This document shows positions 27,823 through 36,631 of a DNA stretch of 64,000 nucleotides, piece by piece. The stretch comes from Gammaproteobacteria bacterium (GTDB taxonomy: Bacteria > Pseudomonadota > Gammaproteobacteria > SZUA-229). The stretch is taken from positions 43,948-107,947 of the forward strand of contig JAOULX010000012.1 in the NCBI GenBank assembly GCA_029881795.1, in the 5' to 3' direction. The notes below the pieces were generated by a model, which saw only the letters and a program-made list of their open reading frames with translations, did no database searches and was not told where the DNA came from. The position numbers and the translations under genes were made by a program. Position 1 is the stretch's first letter. Every line of letters begins with the position of its first letter.

Positions 27823-29049
27823 TTATCTGAAATCAAAGATTTGATTATCGAAAAAGAGATCGGATGACATGACTTGTTTTCCCTGTTGTGAATCGATCTG
27901 CCACTGTTTTGTATGCGCTCCTTCTGTTTTCTGACTGCTAAGCGGCCAATCCAGACCCATTTCTGTCATCACCTGACGATACAACTCATCCCAGTAGACA
28001 GCCTCAATCACGGTTTTTATGTTTACGGACTCCGCCACATCACCCCAGCGCTGCATTTGTGACATATACCAGGCAGCCTGTGAGTGCCACGGAAACGAGG
28101 CGTTATACTGATAAAACAGATTAAAGTCATCCAGCTTCTCTGCCATTGAATCAGCATGGTACTTATATTCTCCGCCTAACGGTGCGGCAATAATTTCAGA
28201 TGCCACATTGGTATAGGCTTCAGCCGCTAGTATCACTGCTGTTTCCAGTCGGTTTTCTTTTTTATCAATCCATTGTGCCGCTTCTATCAACGCTTTCATT
28301 AAAGCTTTATGCGTATTAGGATACTGCAGCGCCCACTCCTGATTAACCCCGAGAACTTTTTCAGCGGCATTGTTCCATATTTCATAACTACTAATCAGCG
28401 CATGGCCGATACCGGCATTAATGGCGAACTGATTCCATGGTTCACCGGCACAAAAACCATCGATACTATTCGCCTGCAGATTTTCTACCATTTGTTGCGG
28501 TGGAATAACACAAAGATTTACATCGCGATCAGGATCAATAGCGGCCGATGCCAGCCAGTAGCGAAGGAAATAATTATGTGTCGAATAAGGAAAAACATGA
28601 GCAAAGCTCAGCACAGCCTTACCCTGTTGTTTTCTGATTTCAATTAGCTGCTTAAGTGTTTCAGCTGAAACCGGACGCTGCTTATCAAAGTCAGGATTTA
28701 TATCCTGTAATTGCTTATACAGATCTGAAGACAGGGTTATGGCATTACCATTAACACCAAGAACCAGTGCTGTCACAGTTTGTTTTCTCACGCCACCGAT
28801 GCCGAGACTGCTGGCAATTGGCATGGTTGCCAGCATCTGTGCTGCATCAAGCATCCCGTAGGCAAGTTTATCGCGTATATTAGCCCATGATGGCTCTTTG
28901 GATAAATTAACGTTTAATCCATATTGACTAAAAAATCCTTTCTCTTTTGCAACTGCAAGACAGGCACTGTCAGTTAAAGGAACAAAGCCAATATTTAGCT
29001 CTGTTTTTTCCAGAGGCTGCTGAGAACTACTTTTATTTTTTCCTGACAT
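27823..29049 (-). CDS. nasS: Nitrate sensor NasS (cytoplasmic NrtA-like protein)
   Basis: 408 residues, clearly related to the NrtA protein downstream (LNIGFVPLTDSACLAVAKEKGFF, CAGEPWNQFAINAGIGHA, QRWGDVAE) but with no signal peptide: it starts MSGKNKSSSQQPLEKTE. Such cytoplasmic NrtA-like proteins are NasS, which holds NasT inactive and releases it when nitrate or nitrite binds. The gene follows nasT after 16 bp, and its stop lies about 183 bp before the inferred start of the nitrate operon transcript. Confidence 0.92.
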   Translation of the reverse strand: MSGKNKSSSQQPLEKTELNIGFVPLTDSACLAVAKEKGFFSQYGLNVNLSKEPSWANIRDKLAYGMLDAAQMLATMPIASSLGIGGVRKQTVTALVLGVNGNAITLSSDLYKQLQDINPDFDKQRPVSAETLKQLIEIRKQQGKAVLSFAHVFPYSTHNYFLRYWLASAAIDPDRDVNLCVIPPQQMVENLQANSIDGFCAGEPWNQFAINAGIGHALISSYEIWNNAAEKVLGVNQEWALQYPNTHKALMKALIEAAQWIDKKENRLETAVILAAEAYTNVASEIIAAPLGGEYKYHADSMAEKLDDFNLFYQYNASFPWHSQAAWYMSQMQRWGDVAESVNIKTVIEAVYWDELYRQVMTEMGLDWPLSSQKTEGAHTKQWQIDSQQGKQVMSSDLFFDNQIFDFR

Positions 29050-29065
29050 AATTCATTCTTCTGTT

Positions 29066-29650
29066 TTAATTCTTTAAAGCACCTGTTATCGATATAATTT
29101 GCTCTGCAACTTCAACAATGCGTTTATTATTTTCCATTGCAAGCGTTCTTATGGTTTTATATGCCTCGTTTTCATTACATTGTCGCTGCGTCATCACAAT
29201 ACCTTTCGCCTTCTCCATAATCTTTCTTTCTTCAAGCGTATCGCGTGTTTTCTGCAGTTCGTTACGCAGTGCCTGAAATTCACGAAAACGCGCAATAGCA
29301 ACATCCATAATGGGCTTGATGCGGCTTTCATTAAAGCCATCAACAACATAAGCACTTACACCGGCATTAATCGCTTCACCTATCATGCTGTCATCAGCGT
29401 CATTGGTAAACATGACGATAGGCCTCGGATTATGCTGGGTGACAATACGCATGGACTCAAGTGAATCACGATTCGGAGACTCCAGATCTACAATAATCAC
29501 ATCCGGCTGAACTTTTTCAATATGCATCAATAGATTGTCATGCGAACTTAAGATAGCAACAACCTCATAGCCGGCATCTTCAAGCGCTCGCTGAAGAATA
29601 ATCGAGCGACCAGCATCATCATCCACAATTGTTACAGTCAATTTAACCAT
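29066..29650 (-). CDS. nasT: ANTAR-domain antiterminator NasT
   Basis: 194 residues. An N-terminal receiver-like domain (TVTIVDDDAGRS, IIVDLESPNRDS) is joined to a C-terminal ANTAR three-helix domain (ERKIMEKAKGIVMTQRQCNENEAYKTIR-type, about residues 140-192). NasT binds two-hexaloop leaders and stops formation of the terminator, and such a leader lies just beyond nasS. A candidate promoter on this strand, TTGCGA-N17-TATTTT (29720-29692), lies 42 nt before the ATG. Confidence 0.93.
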   Translation of the reverse strand: MVKLTVTIVDDDAGRSIILQRALEDAGYEVVAILSSHDNLLMHIEKVQPDVIIVDLESPNRDSLESMRIVTQHNPRPIVMFTNDADDSMIGEAINAGVSAYVVDGFNESRIKPIMDVAIARFREFQALRNELQKTRDTLEERKIMEKAKGIVMTQRQCNENEAYKTIRTLAMENNKRIVEVAEQIISITGALKN

Positions 29651-30077
29651 CGAGAAAATTTTCAGCGGCTAAAACGACTTCAGGTAAATAGAAAATATAC
29701 ATAGCAGGATAATATCGCAACAGCGACAGAAATACATGGTTAGATAACGTCAATTTAATAAAACCCGAAACTTACTCATTGATTGACAAAGACAACAATA
29801 AAAACGCACCATTTGTGTGCGCGACACTTCGATTATAATGAAATCAAACTTCACTGCATTAAAGTACTGCTTATTACAAATATGCGGAATTGATTAAAGT
29901 CATCTTAGTGGATAGGAGTGCAGCGACAGACTGCTACTGCAAACAGGACGATGATTGAAGATCGGATAAATCCGCAGCAGCACACATAGCTTTTTTAATA
30001 GCGTGCTTAAGCGGTCATTAGCCATTGTTCAGGCTAGGCCGCCACAGATAATATCTGAAGCGCTTAGCTGGGTTAAT
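29651..30077. other. Intergenic region between nasT and the dsb genes
   Basis: 427 bp, no credible ORF. It should carry the nasT promoter at its left end. Near 30017-30048 the minus strand can fold GCGGCCTAGCC / GGCTAATGACCGC imperfectly, but no T-run follows, so I do not call a terminator for the dsb genes. I see no riboswitch or repeat. Confidence 0.4.
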
Positions 30078-30728
30078 TTATTCGGTTGCTTTTATTTCTG
30101 ATTGCACCAGCTGTCGCAGCTGCTGGTAACCGAACTCGATCAGCGGTTTGCCATTAACAAAAAATCCAGGAGTCTTTCTGACATTCAGTTGCTGCGCATC
30201 CTGTAAATCCTGCTGCACACGCCTGGCTACCTCGGGACTCTGCATATCTGTGTTCAAGCGTTCCATATCCAGACCTAAAACACCAAGCTGTAACCAGAAT
30301 TGTTCAGGTCTGGCTGTGTGATGTTCTATCCATGCCTGCTGTGTCGTATATGCCCGCTCCAGTGTCTGCCAGAACTTACCCTGTAAACGTGCCGCTTCAA
30401 AAATGCTGACGATTACATCTGAATTCGGGTGCAAAGGCAGGTAACGTAAAACCAGATTGATTTTTCCCGGATGCTCGCTCATCAGCTGTTTTACCAGCGG
30501 ATAAAAGGCGCTGCAGGTTCCGCAGGCCGGATCAAAAAACTCAACGATAGTTACCTTGGCCTCTTTATTACCTAATGTCGGTGAATAATCACGGACTAAA
30601 ACTGATGCATTTTTCTGTGCATTTTCACCGGCTTGATCTGCTTTTTCCTGTTTATAAACATAACTGGCTACAGCAAAAACAGACAGTAGCACAAGCAGTG
30701 CTGTAATAATGATCGATAGTTTTTTCAT
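30078..30728 (-). CDS. DsbA-family thiol:disulfide oxidoreductase, membrane-anchored
   Basis: 216 residues. An N-terminal helix (LSIIITALLVLLSVFAVASYVY) anchors or exports it. The thioredoxin-fold active site is Cys69-Gly-Thr-Cys72 (FFDPACGTCSAFYP), and the cis-Pro loop is RKTPGFFVNG. It is in the DsbA_CGY/thioredoxin_4 group (like BdbD or the DsbA-like partners of small DsbB proteins), with an inserted helical domain between. Its start overlaps the dsbB stop by 4 bp, so the two form a disulfide-forming pair in the periplasm. Confidence 0.88.
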   Translation of the reverse strand: MKKLSIIITALLVLLSVFAVASYVYKQEKADQAGENAQKNASVLVRDYSPTLGNKEAKVTIVEFFDPACGTCSAFYPLVKQLMSEHPGKINLVLRYLPLHPNSDVIVSIFEAARLQGKFWQTLERAYTTQQAWIEHHTARPEQFWLQLGVLGLDMERLNTDMQSPEVARRVQQDLQDAQQLNVRKTPGFFVNGKPLIEFGYQQLRQLVQSEIKATE

Positions 30729-31177
30729 GACAGTGTTTTTTTCCGATAGATAATCAGCAATAAAATAATTGCCGTGTAAGACAATATGGACAGCATAGGT
30801 ATGGTGATAAAGCCCAATAATTCAAGATCAATTTTTGCACAGGATACATCTTCGCTACAAGGCTGTAGACTCTCGGGTATATATCCTGAATAAACGAGGT
30901 AATGATAGACGGCAAAACACCAGCCAATAATCGCTAGTGGAAATGCATATCTGAATACCGTGCGGTCAGTCGGCCACATAGCGGACAGAAAAACAATTAC
31001 CAGCGGGTACATAAATATGCGCTGATACCAGCAAAGCACACAGGGCTTCAAGCCCATTACCTCGCTAAAGAACAGACTGCCCAGCGTCGCTATCGTGGCT
31101 ATTAGCCAGCAAATGAAAATCAACAGCCACTGATTATTAAGCAGCGCTGCAGATTGTTTGTTAGGAGAATCACTCAT
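30725..31177 (-). CDS. dsbB: DsbB/BdbC-type disulfide bond formation protein
   Basis: 150 residues with four membrane helices. The quinone-linked pair Cys46-Val-Leu-Cys49 (LKPCVLCWYQR) and the periplasmic pair Cys107/Cys113 (QPCSEDVSC) are both present. It re-oxidises its DsbA-like partner, encoded directly downstream, and passes electrons to quinone. The length and CVLCWYQR form are of the BdbC/DsbB-like short class. Confidence 0.9.
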   Translation of the reverse strand: MSDSPNKQSAALLNNQWLLIFICWLIATIATLGSLFFSEVMGLKPCVLCWYQRIFMYPLVIVFLSAMWPTDRTVFRYAFPLAIIGWCFAVYHYLVYSGYIPESLQPCSEDVSCAKIDLELLGFITIPMLSILSYTAIILLLIIYRKKTLS

Positions 31178-31261
31178 AAGCAGAGTTTATTAGAAACAAC
31201 CAAGTATAGGAAGCCTATATCGTATGCTGTGGCAAATTGTCTTGTTCGGCTATTTGCCTGA

Positions 31262-32944
31262 TCAATACACCACAGCCTTGTTTCGCCCTGATTGTTTTGC
31301 TTTTAATAATGCCTGATCGGCATCATAAATCAGTTCATCAATATCCTGTTGCCCGTTGAGTTCAGCCAAGCCCAGACTAATGGTGATGGTTAAATTTATT
31401 TCATCAATAGAAAACGGCTCTCTTCCAATCGAGTCACGTATTCTGTCGGCCAACAGGCTTGCGTCAGCAATATTGATATCCGGCAAAACCAGCAGGATTT
31501 CTTCCCCACCCCAGCGCACCGCCATATCGTTTTGTCGTAACTGCTGTTTAATCCGTTTTGCTATTAATTGTAATGCCTGATCACCTATCAGATGCCCATA
31601 GCTGTCATTAATGGATTTAAACTTATCGACGTCCAGCATGATGACACACAGATTTTTATCCTGCTCTAAAATATCCGGCATGATCGAGGCTATGCTTTGA
31701 TTAAATGAACGCCGATTATCAAGGCTTGTAAGCGGATCAACACAAGCTAGCTTCTCAGACTTGAGTCGCAATAGCTCTCTCATTTTCATGTTTTTAGTCA
31801 GTGCCAGCGCCAGAATAGCAGCCTCTAAGGTCACCCCAATTTCTGCGCTGTGGAAATACACACGGGTATATGGAAGCACACCGACAACAGTAAGGTCTGA
31901 AATAATGACACCCGCCATACCACAGATAAGCGCAATAAAAAAATATCTGCCTTCTTTAATTTGATTGATAAAGACAAATCCAAGAGCCAATAATATCAAA
32001 GCAGATACCGCAAGATAAGAATAGGCAACAAGACCAACCAACAACTGATCGTTATAAAAAAGTGCCAGTGAAATAACGACCAAACCTAAAACCTGATAGA
32101 CTTTTATTGCCTTTGCCACTTTAGGTCTGGCGCTGTCAATTTCCAAGAAGCTGCGACCAAAGGACAAAAACAACACACTGTAAACAACCAAAAATGCGAG
32201 CACTGCAAAGTTTTGTATCTCAGCAGAACCTGACCAGAACCAGTATATGCCGTGGCCTGTATAGCCCACATTAATAAATACAAAACTGGCTACGGCAAGC
32301 GAATAATACAAATACACTCTATTGCCGAGAATTTGATAAAACATCAGGTTAATTAAAACCAGAGAAAATAAAAAACCGTATATCAGGCCGTAATACAGAT
32401 ATGTGCCGGAGAACCTATCGAGCTTTTCCTGCTGCTGAATCAGGCTGATCGGGAAAATAATAGAATCGACGGTTTCTGCTCTTATATAGACATTATTTAT
32501 ACCCGGTGTAAATTCAAGATCAAAAGCTATACCAATACCGGGAACTGTATACGGAGCACCGTCAACCCGGTCACCGGCATTCAACACAACCAGCTGCTTG
32601 TGACTATTTTCAAAATACAAGTCAATATAATCCACCCAGCTAACGGCAGTCACCAGAAGCTGCGTTGAAACTATATCTGAGTGATTTTCTACCTGAAAAT
32701 GCAGCCAAACCGGTTTCGAGTTAATGCCGAAGGTGAGGTTTTTAAGCGCTGTACTTTTCATATCTCCGGCTAGAAGATGCTTTTTGAGCTGCTCAAGCTG
32801 CAGTGTTTTATCACTCTCAAGCAGGTAGTGAACCACATCAGATTTTATCTCAACGCTCGCGGATGCAAATGAAACGAAGGCTAAGGAGATAATTAAACAA
32901 TATATAAGTCGTTGCAGCATCGAATTATTTGGGCTCATGTTCAC
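31262..32944 (-). CDS. 7TMR-DISM diguanylate cyclase
   Basis: 560 residues. A signal peptide and a periplasmic 7TMR-DISMED2 sensor domain (about 30-175; KPVWLHFQVENHS, YVRAETVDS-like) precede seven transmembrane helices (about 185-385) and a C-terminal GGDEF domain (about 400-560) beginning CVDPLTSLDNRRSF. The active loop is GGEEI, a catalytically competent variant, and RQND five residues before it is an intact I-site for product inhibition. It should make c-di-GMP in response to a periplasmic, perhaps carbohydrate, ligand. It is transcribed alone. A c-di-GMP riboswitch occurs at 7650-7726. Confidence 0.92.
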   Translation of the reverse strand: MNMSPNNSMLQRLIYCLIISLAFVSFASASVEIKSDVVHYLLESDKTLQLEQLKKHLLAGDMKSTALKNLTFGINSKPVWLHFQVENHSDIVSTQLLVTAVSWVDYIDLYFENSHKQLVVLNAGDRVDGAPYTVPGIGIAFDLEFTPGINNVYIRAETVDSIIFPISLIQQQEKLDRFSGTYLYYGLIYGFLFSLVLINLMFYQILGNRVYLYYSLAVASFVFINVGYTGHGIYWFWSGSAEIQNFAVLAFLVVYSVLFLSFGRSFLEIDSARPKVAKAIKVYQVLGLVVISLALFYNDQLLVGLVAYSYLAVSALILLALGFVFINQIKEGRYFFIALICGMAGVIISDLTVVGVLPYTRVYFHSAEIGVTLEAAILALALTKNMKMRELLRLKSEKLACVDPLTSLDNRRSFNQSIASIMPDILEQDKNLCVIMLDVDKFKSINDSYGHLIGDQALQLIAKRIKQQLRQNDMAVRWGGEEILLVLPDINIADASLLADRIRDSIGREPFSIDEINLTITISLGLAELNGQQDIDELIYDADQALLKAKQSGRNKAVVY

Positions 32945-33039
32945 TTTAATTCACTATTCATATTATAGTAATTAAAATTTAATAGTGCTGGCATTTTATC
33001 TGTAGCAGACTGCCATATAACAGTCTGGAGCTGATAATA

Positions 33040-33177
33040 ATGCTTAATTCCTACTGCAAGAGATCTCTAACCATAGCCGCCAACAATGTCAGTCCAGCAG
33101 ATTATGAGATACTGGCTTTCTATAAACCTGAAAACAGAAACAGTAACGGCCAGTGTGACGCATATTTTCTCTTTTGA
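33040..33177 (+). CDS. Possible 45-residue ORF between the GGDEF and licD genes
   Basis: ATG at 33040 with GGAG 9 nt upstream opens a 45-codon frame (MLNSYCKRSLTIAANN...). It is on the opposite strand to both neighbours. No membrane helix or known motif is present. The good ribosome site is the only support; it may well be chance. Confidence 0.2.
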   Translation: MLNSYCKRSLTIAANNVSPADYEILAFYKPENRNSNGQCDAYFLF

Positions 33178-33186
33178 AATGTTGCA

Positions 33187-33957
33187 TCAATTAATATCTA
33201 TCCGATGCGCGTGTACTTCCCGTTTATCTTTGGGGGGCAGCTGCTTGTAGTCAAAGCTGTAAATGGCACTCAGGTAGTGGGCCGGGTTATTGGGCACCGG
33301 AAAGGAAAAACCTTCAAACGCCATTGTTGTCAGCGGAAAAATGGCTTCACTATCAAACCAAGCCGCGACATCCGGCATTTCGCCTGAGTAAATAACTTTA
33401 GACGCCTTCACGCTCCAGCCTAGGTGTTTTTGTTTTAGAGAGGCTACTAATTCAGCTCTCTTTAACGGCTCGTCTTTGCCATCCGGGGTATGCAGACTGA
33501 CTGGAGACAGCTCTCTGATAGCTTTAAACGTGTTCTCATAATATTGTTTATTTTCCGCTGTATTTTCTATTGTCAACATCGGGAAAATATCGACAAACAC
33601 ACCCTGATGGTAGTTTACCAACTGGTCTTTTTCATGTAACTCGACAATACGGGCTTTGTTGGAACGTAATTTGATGTAATCAAATTTAAAATACGGATCA
33701 GTTTCCGAGGTCTGAAGAAATATTGAATCAGGCAGCTCGTCCTGAGCAATTTGCAAAAACTGATGGTAGTCCTCCAGTGGCATGGACAAGTCAATATCAT
33801 CATCCCAGGGTATAAAACCCTGATGACGTACTGCACCTAATAATGTGCCTGAATCGAGCCAGTATTGTAAGCGATGTTTTTTACACAAAGCATCAAACTC
33901 GATCAGCATATCGAGCATTATCAGCTGTGCTTTGCGCAACACCTTAGGCTCTACCAT
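33187..33957 (-). CDS. LicD-family phosphotransferase
   Basis: 256 residues. The LicD signature is clear: YWLDSGTLLGAVRHQGFIPWDDDID, with the acidic metal-binding run at residues 52-56. LicD enzymes transfer a phospho-alcohol (phosphocholine in the founding example) from a CDP-linked donor onto a cell-surface glycan. Its ATG shares one base with the stop of the aminotransferase gene (TGATG), so it is translationally coupled to it. Together with the cytidylyltransferase fusion upstream it completes an activate-and-transfer route. The acceptor glycan is not identified. Confidence 0.88.
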   Translation of the reverse strand: MVEPKVLRKAQLIMLDMLIEFDALCKKHRLQYWLDSGTLLGAVRHQGFIPWDDDIDLSMPLEDYHQFLQIAQDELPDSIFLQTSETDPYFKFDYIKLRSNKARIVELHEKDQLVNYHQGVFVDIFPMLTIENTAENKQYYENTFKAIRELSPVSLHTPDGKDEPLKRAELVASLKQKHLGWSVKASKVIYSGEMPDVAAWFDSEAIFPLTTMAFEGFSFPVPNNPAHYLSAIYSFDYKQLPPKDKREVHAHRIDIN

Positions 33958-35036
33958 CAGCTTCTGGCAATACCATAATAATCATGCAGCGCATCAATCA
34001 GAATGTCTGTATATTCTTTGGTCATTTCTCCCATATGCGAAACCCTAAAAACAATATCGCGCTCCGCACCACCATTCGGGCATACCATCACTTTATATTT
34101 TTCTTCCAGATCATTAACGATATCCATAGCCGACTTGCCGTCTGTGGGCGTCAATGTGGTCATCGCATTAGGCATGAAAGCCGTGTATTCTTTTAATGGC
34201 AGCGCTTTGATACTGGCGCGAAAATAGTCAGCGATTGTTTTTGCATTTTCAATACTTTGAGCAACACCACCGCGTTTGCTTATCTGCTTAAGCCGGGCCT
34301 GCAACTGCAACATGATCGTCACCGCTGGTGTGTATGGTGTCTGTCCTCTTTCGCCATTTCTTAAATAATCTTTAAAATTAAAATACAGAGAATTAATGTC
34401 CAGCAGTTTTTCAATTGCCTTGGGAGCCAGTATCACCATTGTCAGCCCCGGCGGTAAAGCCAAACCTTTTTGAGAACTGGCAATAACCACATCGATATTC
34501 GACTGCTGCATATTCAGCGAATCAGTTACCATCATGGATATTGCATCCACTATGTATAGCATGTCATTTTTTTCTGCATACTCGCCCATCGCATCCAGAT
34601 TATAAAGATGACCGACTGATGTTTCGTGTGCATTGACAACTAACGCTGTATAAGCCTCGTCCGGGGCCATTTTTTCAATCTCACTCAGATCGGTATTTTT
34701 TACCCCGAAGTCCGTATGCGGCACGGCATGTGTCGCACAAATATCCACGAAGCGCGCTCCAAATCCGCCACCGTTAACCACTAATGCATTGTCATCTTTA
34801 CCGAGCAGATTCATCACCGCCGATTCCATACCAGCGGTACCTGACGCCGTCAAGAAAACAACTTTCGAGCCTTCAGGTGCACTGACCATTTCCAGCAGCC
34901 CTGTTTCGCAATCGAAACAGACATCCGAAAATGCAGCGTTTCTGAAGTAAGGCGTTTGCTTCGCACCCAGCTGCAATATTTCATCGGACATTTTTACTGG
35001 ACCCGGTGTGAAAATGGCATAATCTTCATAAATCAT
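33957..35036 (-). CDS. Class V PLP aminotransferase (2-aminoethylphosphonate-pyruvate transaminase-like)
   Basis: 359 residues. The start IFTPGPVKMSDEI, the SGTAGMESAV cofactor loop, VDAIS with Asp164 at the pyridine nitrogen, and Lys190 in IASSQKGLALPPG are those of the phosphonate/serine-glyoxylate/alanine-glyoxylate branch of fold-type I enzymes. It could aminate phosphonoacetaldehyde, but no PEP mutase or phosphonopyruvate decarboxylase is in view; a ketone or aldehyde phosphate is an equally good guess. It overlaps the cytidylyltransferase-oxidoreductase gene by 11 bp and licD by 1 bp, so the three work together. Confidence 0.85.
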   Translation of the reverse strand: MIYEDYAIFTPGPVKMSDEILQLGAKQTPYFRNAAFSDVCFDCETGLLEMVSAPEGSKVVFLTASGTAGMESAVMNLLGKDDNALVVNGGGFGARFVDICATHAVPHTDFGVKNTDLSEIEKMAPDEAYTALVVNAHETSVGHLYNLDAMGEYAEKNDMLYIVDAISMMVTDSLNMQQSNIDVVIASSQKGLALPPGLTMVILAPKAIEKLLDINSLYFNFKDYLRNGERGQTPYTPAVTIMLQLQARLKQISKRGGVAQSIENAKTIADYFRASIKALPLKEYTAFMPNAMTTLTPTDGKSAMDIVNDLEEKYKVMVCPNGGAERDIVFRVSHMGEMTKEYTDILIDALHDYYGIARS

Positions 35037-36399
35037 TTTTAAGTTTTTCCTGTTCTTTCAGTTTTCTTTCATTATATTCTAACAACACCCTGTTAATCCG
35101 AATCATATCTTTGGGCTTTAACATATTGGATTTGCGCTCACCTCTTTGAATCAGCGAAGCAAATTCCGCAATCATATAGCGCAAGCCGCAGCCATCAAAT
35201 TCGTATTTGTAGGTATGGCTTTTTCTCTCGTCCTCAAAACGCACATGGAATTGTTTTGTCAGCCACCAGGGCGCAGGAATATAGACATAACCTTTACTGC
35301 CAGAAATAACCGCATCACCTTCTGACTTTATACCTGTTGCGACATTGGAAATTCCAATAGCACCGCCTTTATGTTTGCTGATAATAAGATTAGAGACATC
35401 ATAACCTTCAGTCCCCTGATCGAAAAAAGTAATATCTTTACTTTCACCTAAAACCTTATTAACCAGTAACGATGGGTAAGAGGATAAAATATTAGTTGCA
35501 CCCTGTGCCATAAAGGTATCGGGATAATCTTTTTCCTTATAAAGTGAAGTACGGGTTGCCCTCACTTCTTTAATATCGCCAATAATGCCTTTATCTAACT
35601 CAGTCAACAACTGATTAAAGGCCGGTAAAAAAGCGGTTTTAAGCGCTGAAAGTAATAATACTTTTTCTTTTTTAGCCAAAGAAAGTAACTCAATTAGTTC
35701 ACTTTTATGCAGCGCAAGAGGGTTTTCACACAGAACATGTTTTTTGGCCAGCAATGCTTTTTTAATCAGTGTGTAATGTTCTTCCAGGGCTGTATCAATA
35801 TAGACAGCAACAATACTGGTGTCTAAAAACTCATCATAATTATCATGGCCATATCGAATACTTTTAGATTGCTGAGAAAACTTCTTTAAGGCAGGCAAGT
35901 CAGGCGAAAATATCCGGTTAATTTTAAGGTTAGGCACATGCGCAGCCTCATCAATAAAGGCTGTTGTATCACGTCCAAGGCCAACAATACCTAATTTGAT
36001 GACATCAAAATTATCTCTTCTCAACTCAGTGCTGGAAATACCTTTTGTACGTGGCAGGTACTCTACGTGAGTGTATTCATTCAGGTAGTCGAATGTACCT
36101 TCCCAGTCGTCACCAATAGCAAAAATATCGACATTATATTTAACCATGTCTTTGGCTTTTTGATTCTTATGTTTTTCAATGATGACTTTATCGACAAAAT
36201 CCAACGCCTCGATAGCCTGTCTGCGTTTATCAGTATCCTCAATAACATTCAATTTGCCGCGAGAGCGATCATAATTTTCATCCGTCACCCCCACTATAAG
36301 GTAGTCACCCAGTGCTTTGGCGCGCTTTAATAGCCGCAGATGACCCTGATGAAACATATCAAATGTGCCATATGTGATAATTGTTTTTTTAGTATTGAT
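35026..36399 (-). CDS. Cytidylyltransferase (TagD-like) fused to Gfo/Idh/MocA oxidoreductase
   Basis: The first ATG is at 36357 (443 residues), but the reading frame continues upstream with KKTIITYGTFD, the beta strand and nucleotide-binding loop that this family needs. Fourteen codons further up, at 36399, is an ATC, 6 nt after AGAGG and just after an in-frame TAA. No ATG, GTG or TTG lies between, so the true start is non-canonical or a base is wrong. Domain 1 (to about residue 120) has HQGH and RTKGISSTELRR and should activate a phospho-alcohol with CTP. Domain 2 has a Rossmann motif (GIVGLGR) and resembles Gfo/Idh/MocA dehydrogenases, but the usual EKP is ENP (residues 211-213 of the ATG form). 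It is first of three overlapping genes. Confidence 0.85.
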   Translation of the reverse strand: MNTKKTIITYGTFDMFHQGHLRLLKRAKALGDYLIVGVTDENYDRSRGKLNVIEDTDKRRQAIEALDFVDKVIIEKHKNQKAKDMVKYNVDIFAIGDDWEGTFDYLNEYTHVEYLPRTKGISSTELRRDNFDVIKLGIVGLGRDTTAFIDEAAHVPNLKINRIFSPDLPALKKFSQQSKSIRYGHDNYDEFLDTSIVAVYIDTALEEHYTLIKKALLAKKHVLCENPLALHKSELIELLSLAKKEKVLLLSALKTAFLPAFNQLLTELDKGIIGDIKEVRATRTSLYKEKDYPDTFMAQGATNILSSYPSLLVNKVLGESKDITFFDQGTEGYDVSNLIISKHKGGAIGISNVATGIKSEGDAVISGSKGYVYIPAPWWLTKQFHVRFEDERKSHTYKYEFDGCGLRYMIAEFASLIQRGERKSNMLKPKDMIRINRVLLEYNERKLKEQEKLKNDL

Positions 36400-36631
36400 A
36401 GCTTACCTCTTTTATCCGCAAATTTTCTGCCCGCTATGATACAGCAATCGAGGCTGCATTAAAAATGCACCTAAACTTCTGTTTTTTACCTCATTAGTCG
36501 AGCTTAGCTGATTATTTCTTGATGCAAGCTAATTTTTCGTCCTTATTTCAGTATCTGAATGCGCTGAAAAAATTGGTAATACAAAAACACCGCAACACTA
36601 TCGATGACAAAAAAATGATAAATAACAACTT

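Noticed and set aside
27823..29049. Second nitrate ABC binding protein
   Set aside because: It lacks a signal peptide and directly follows nasT, so it is the cytoplasmic sensor NasS.
30003..30060. Terminator after the dsbA-like gene
   Set aside because: The hairpin is imperfect and no T-run follows on the minus strand.
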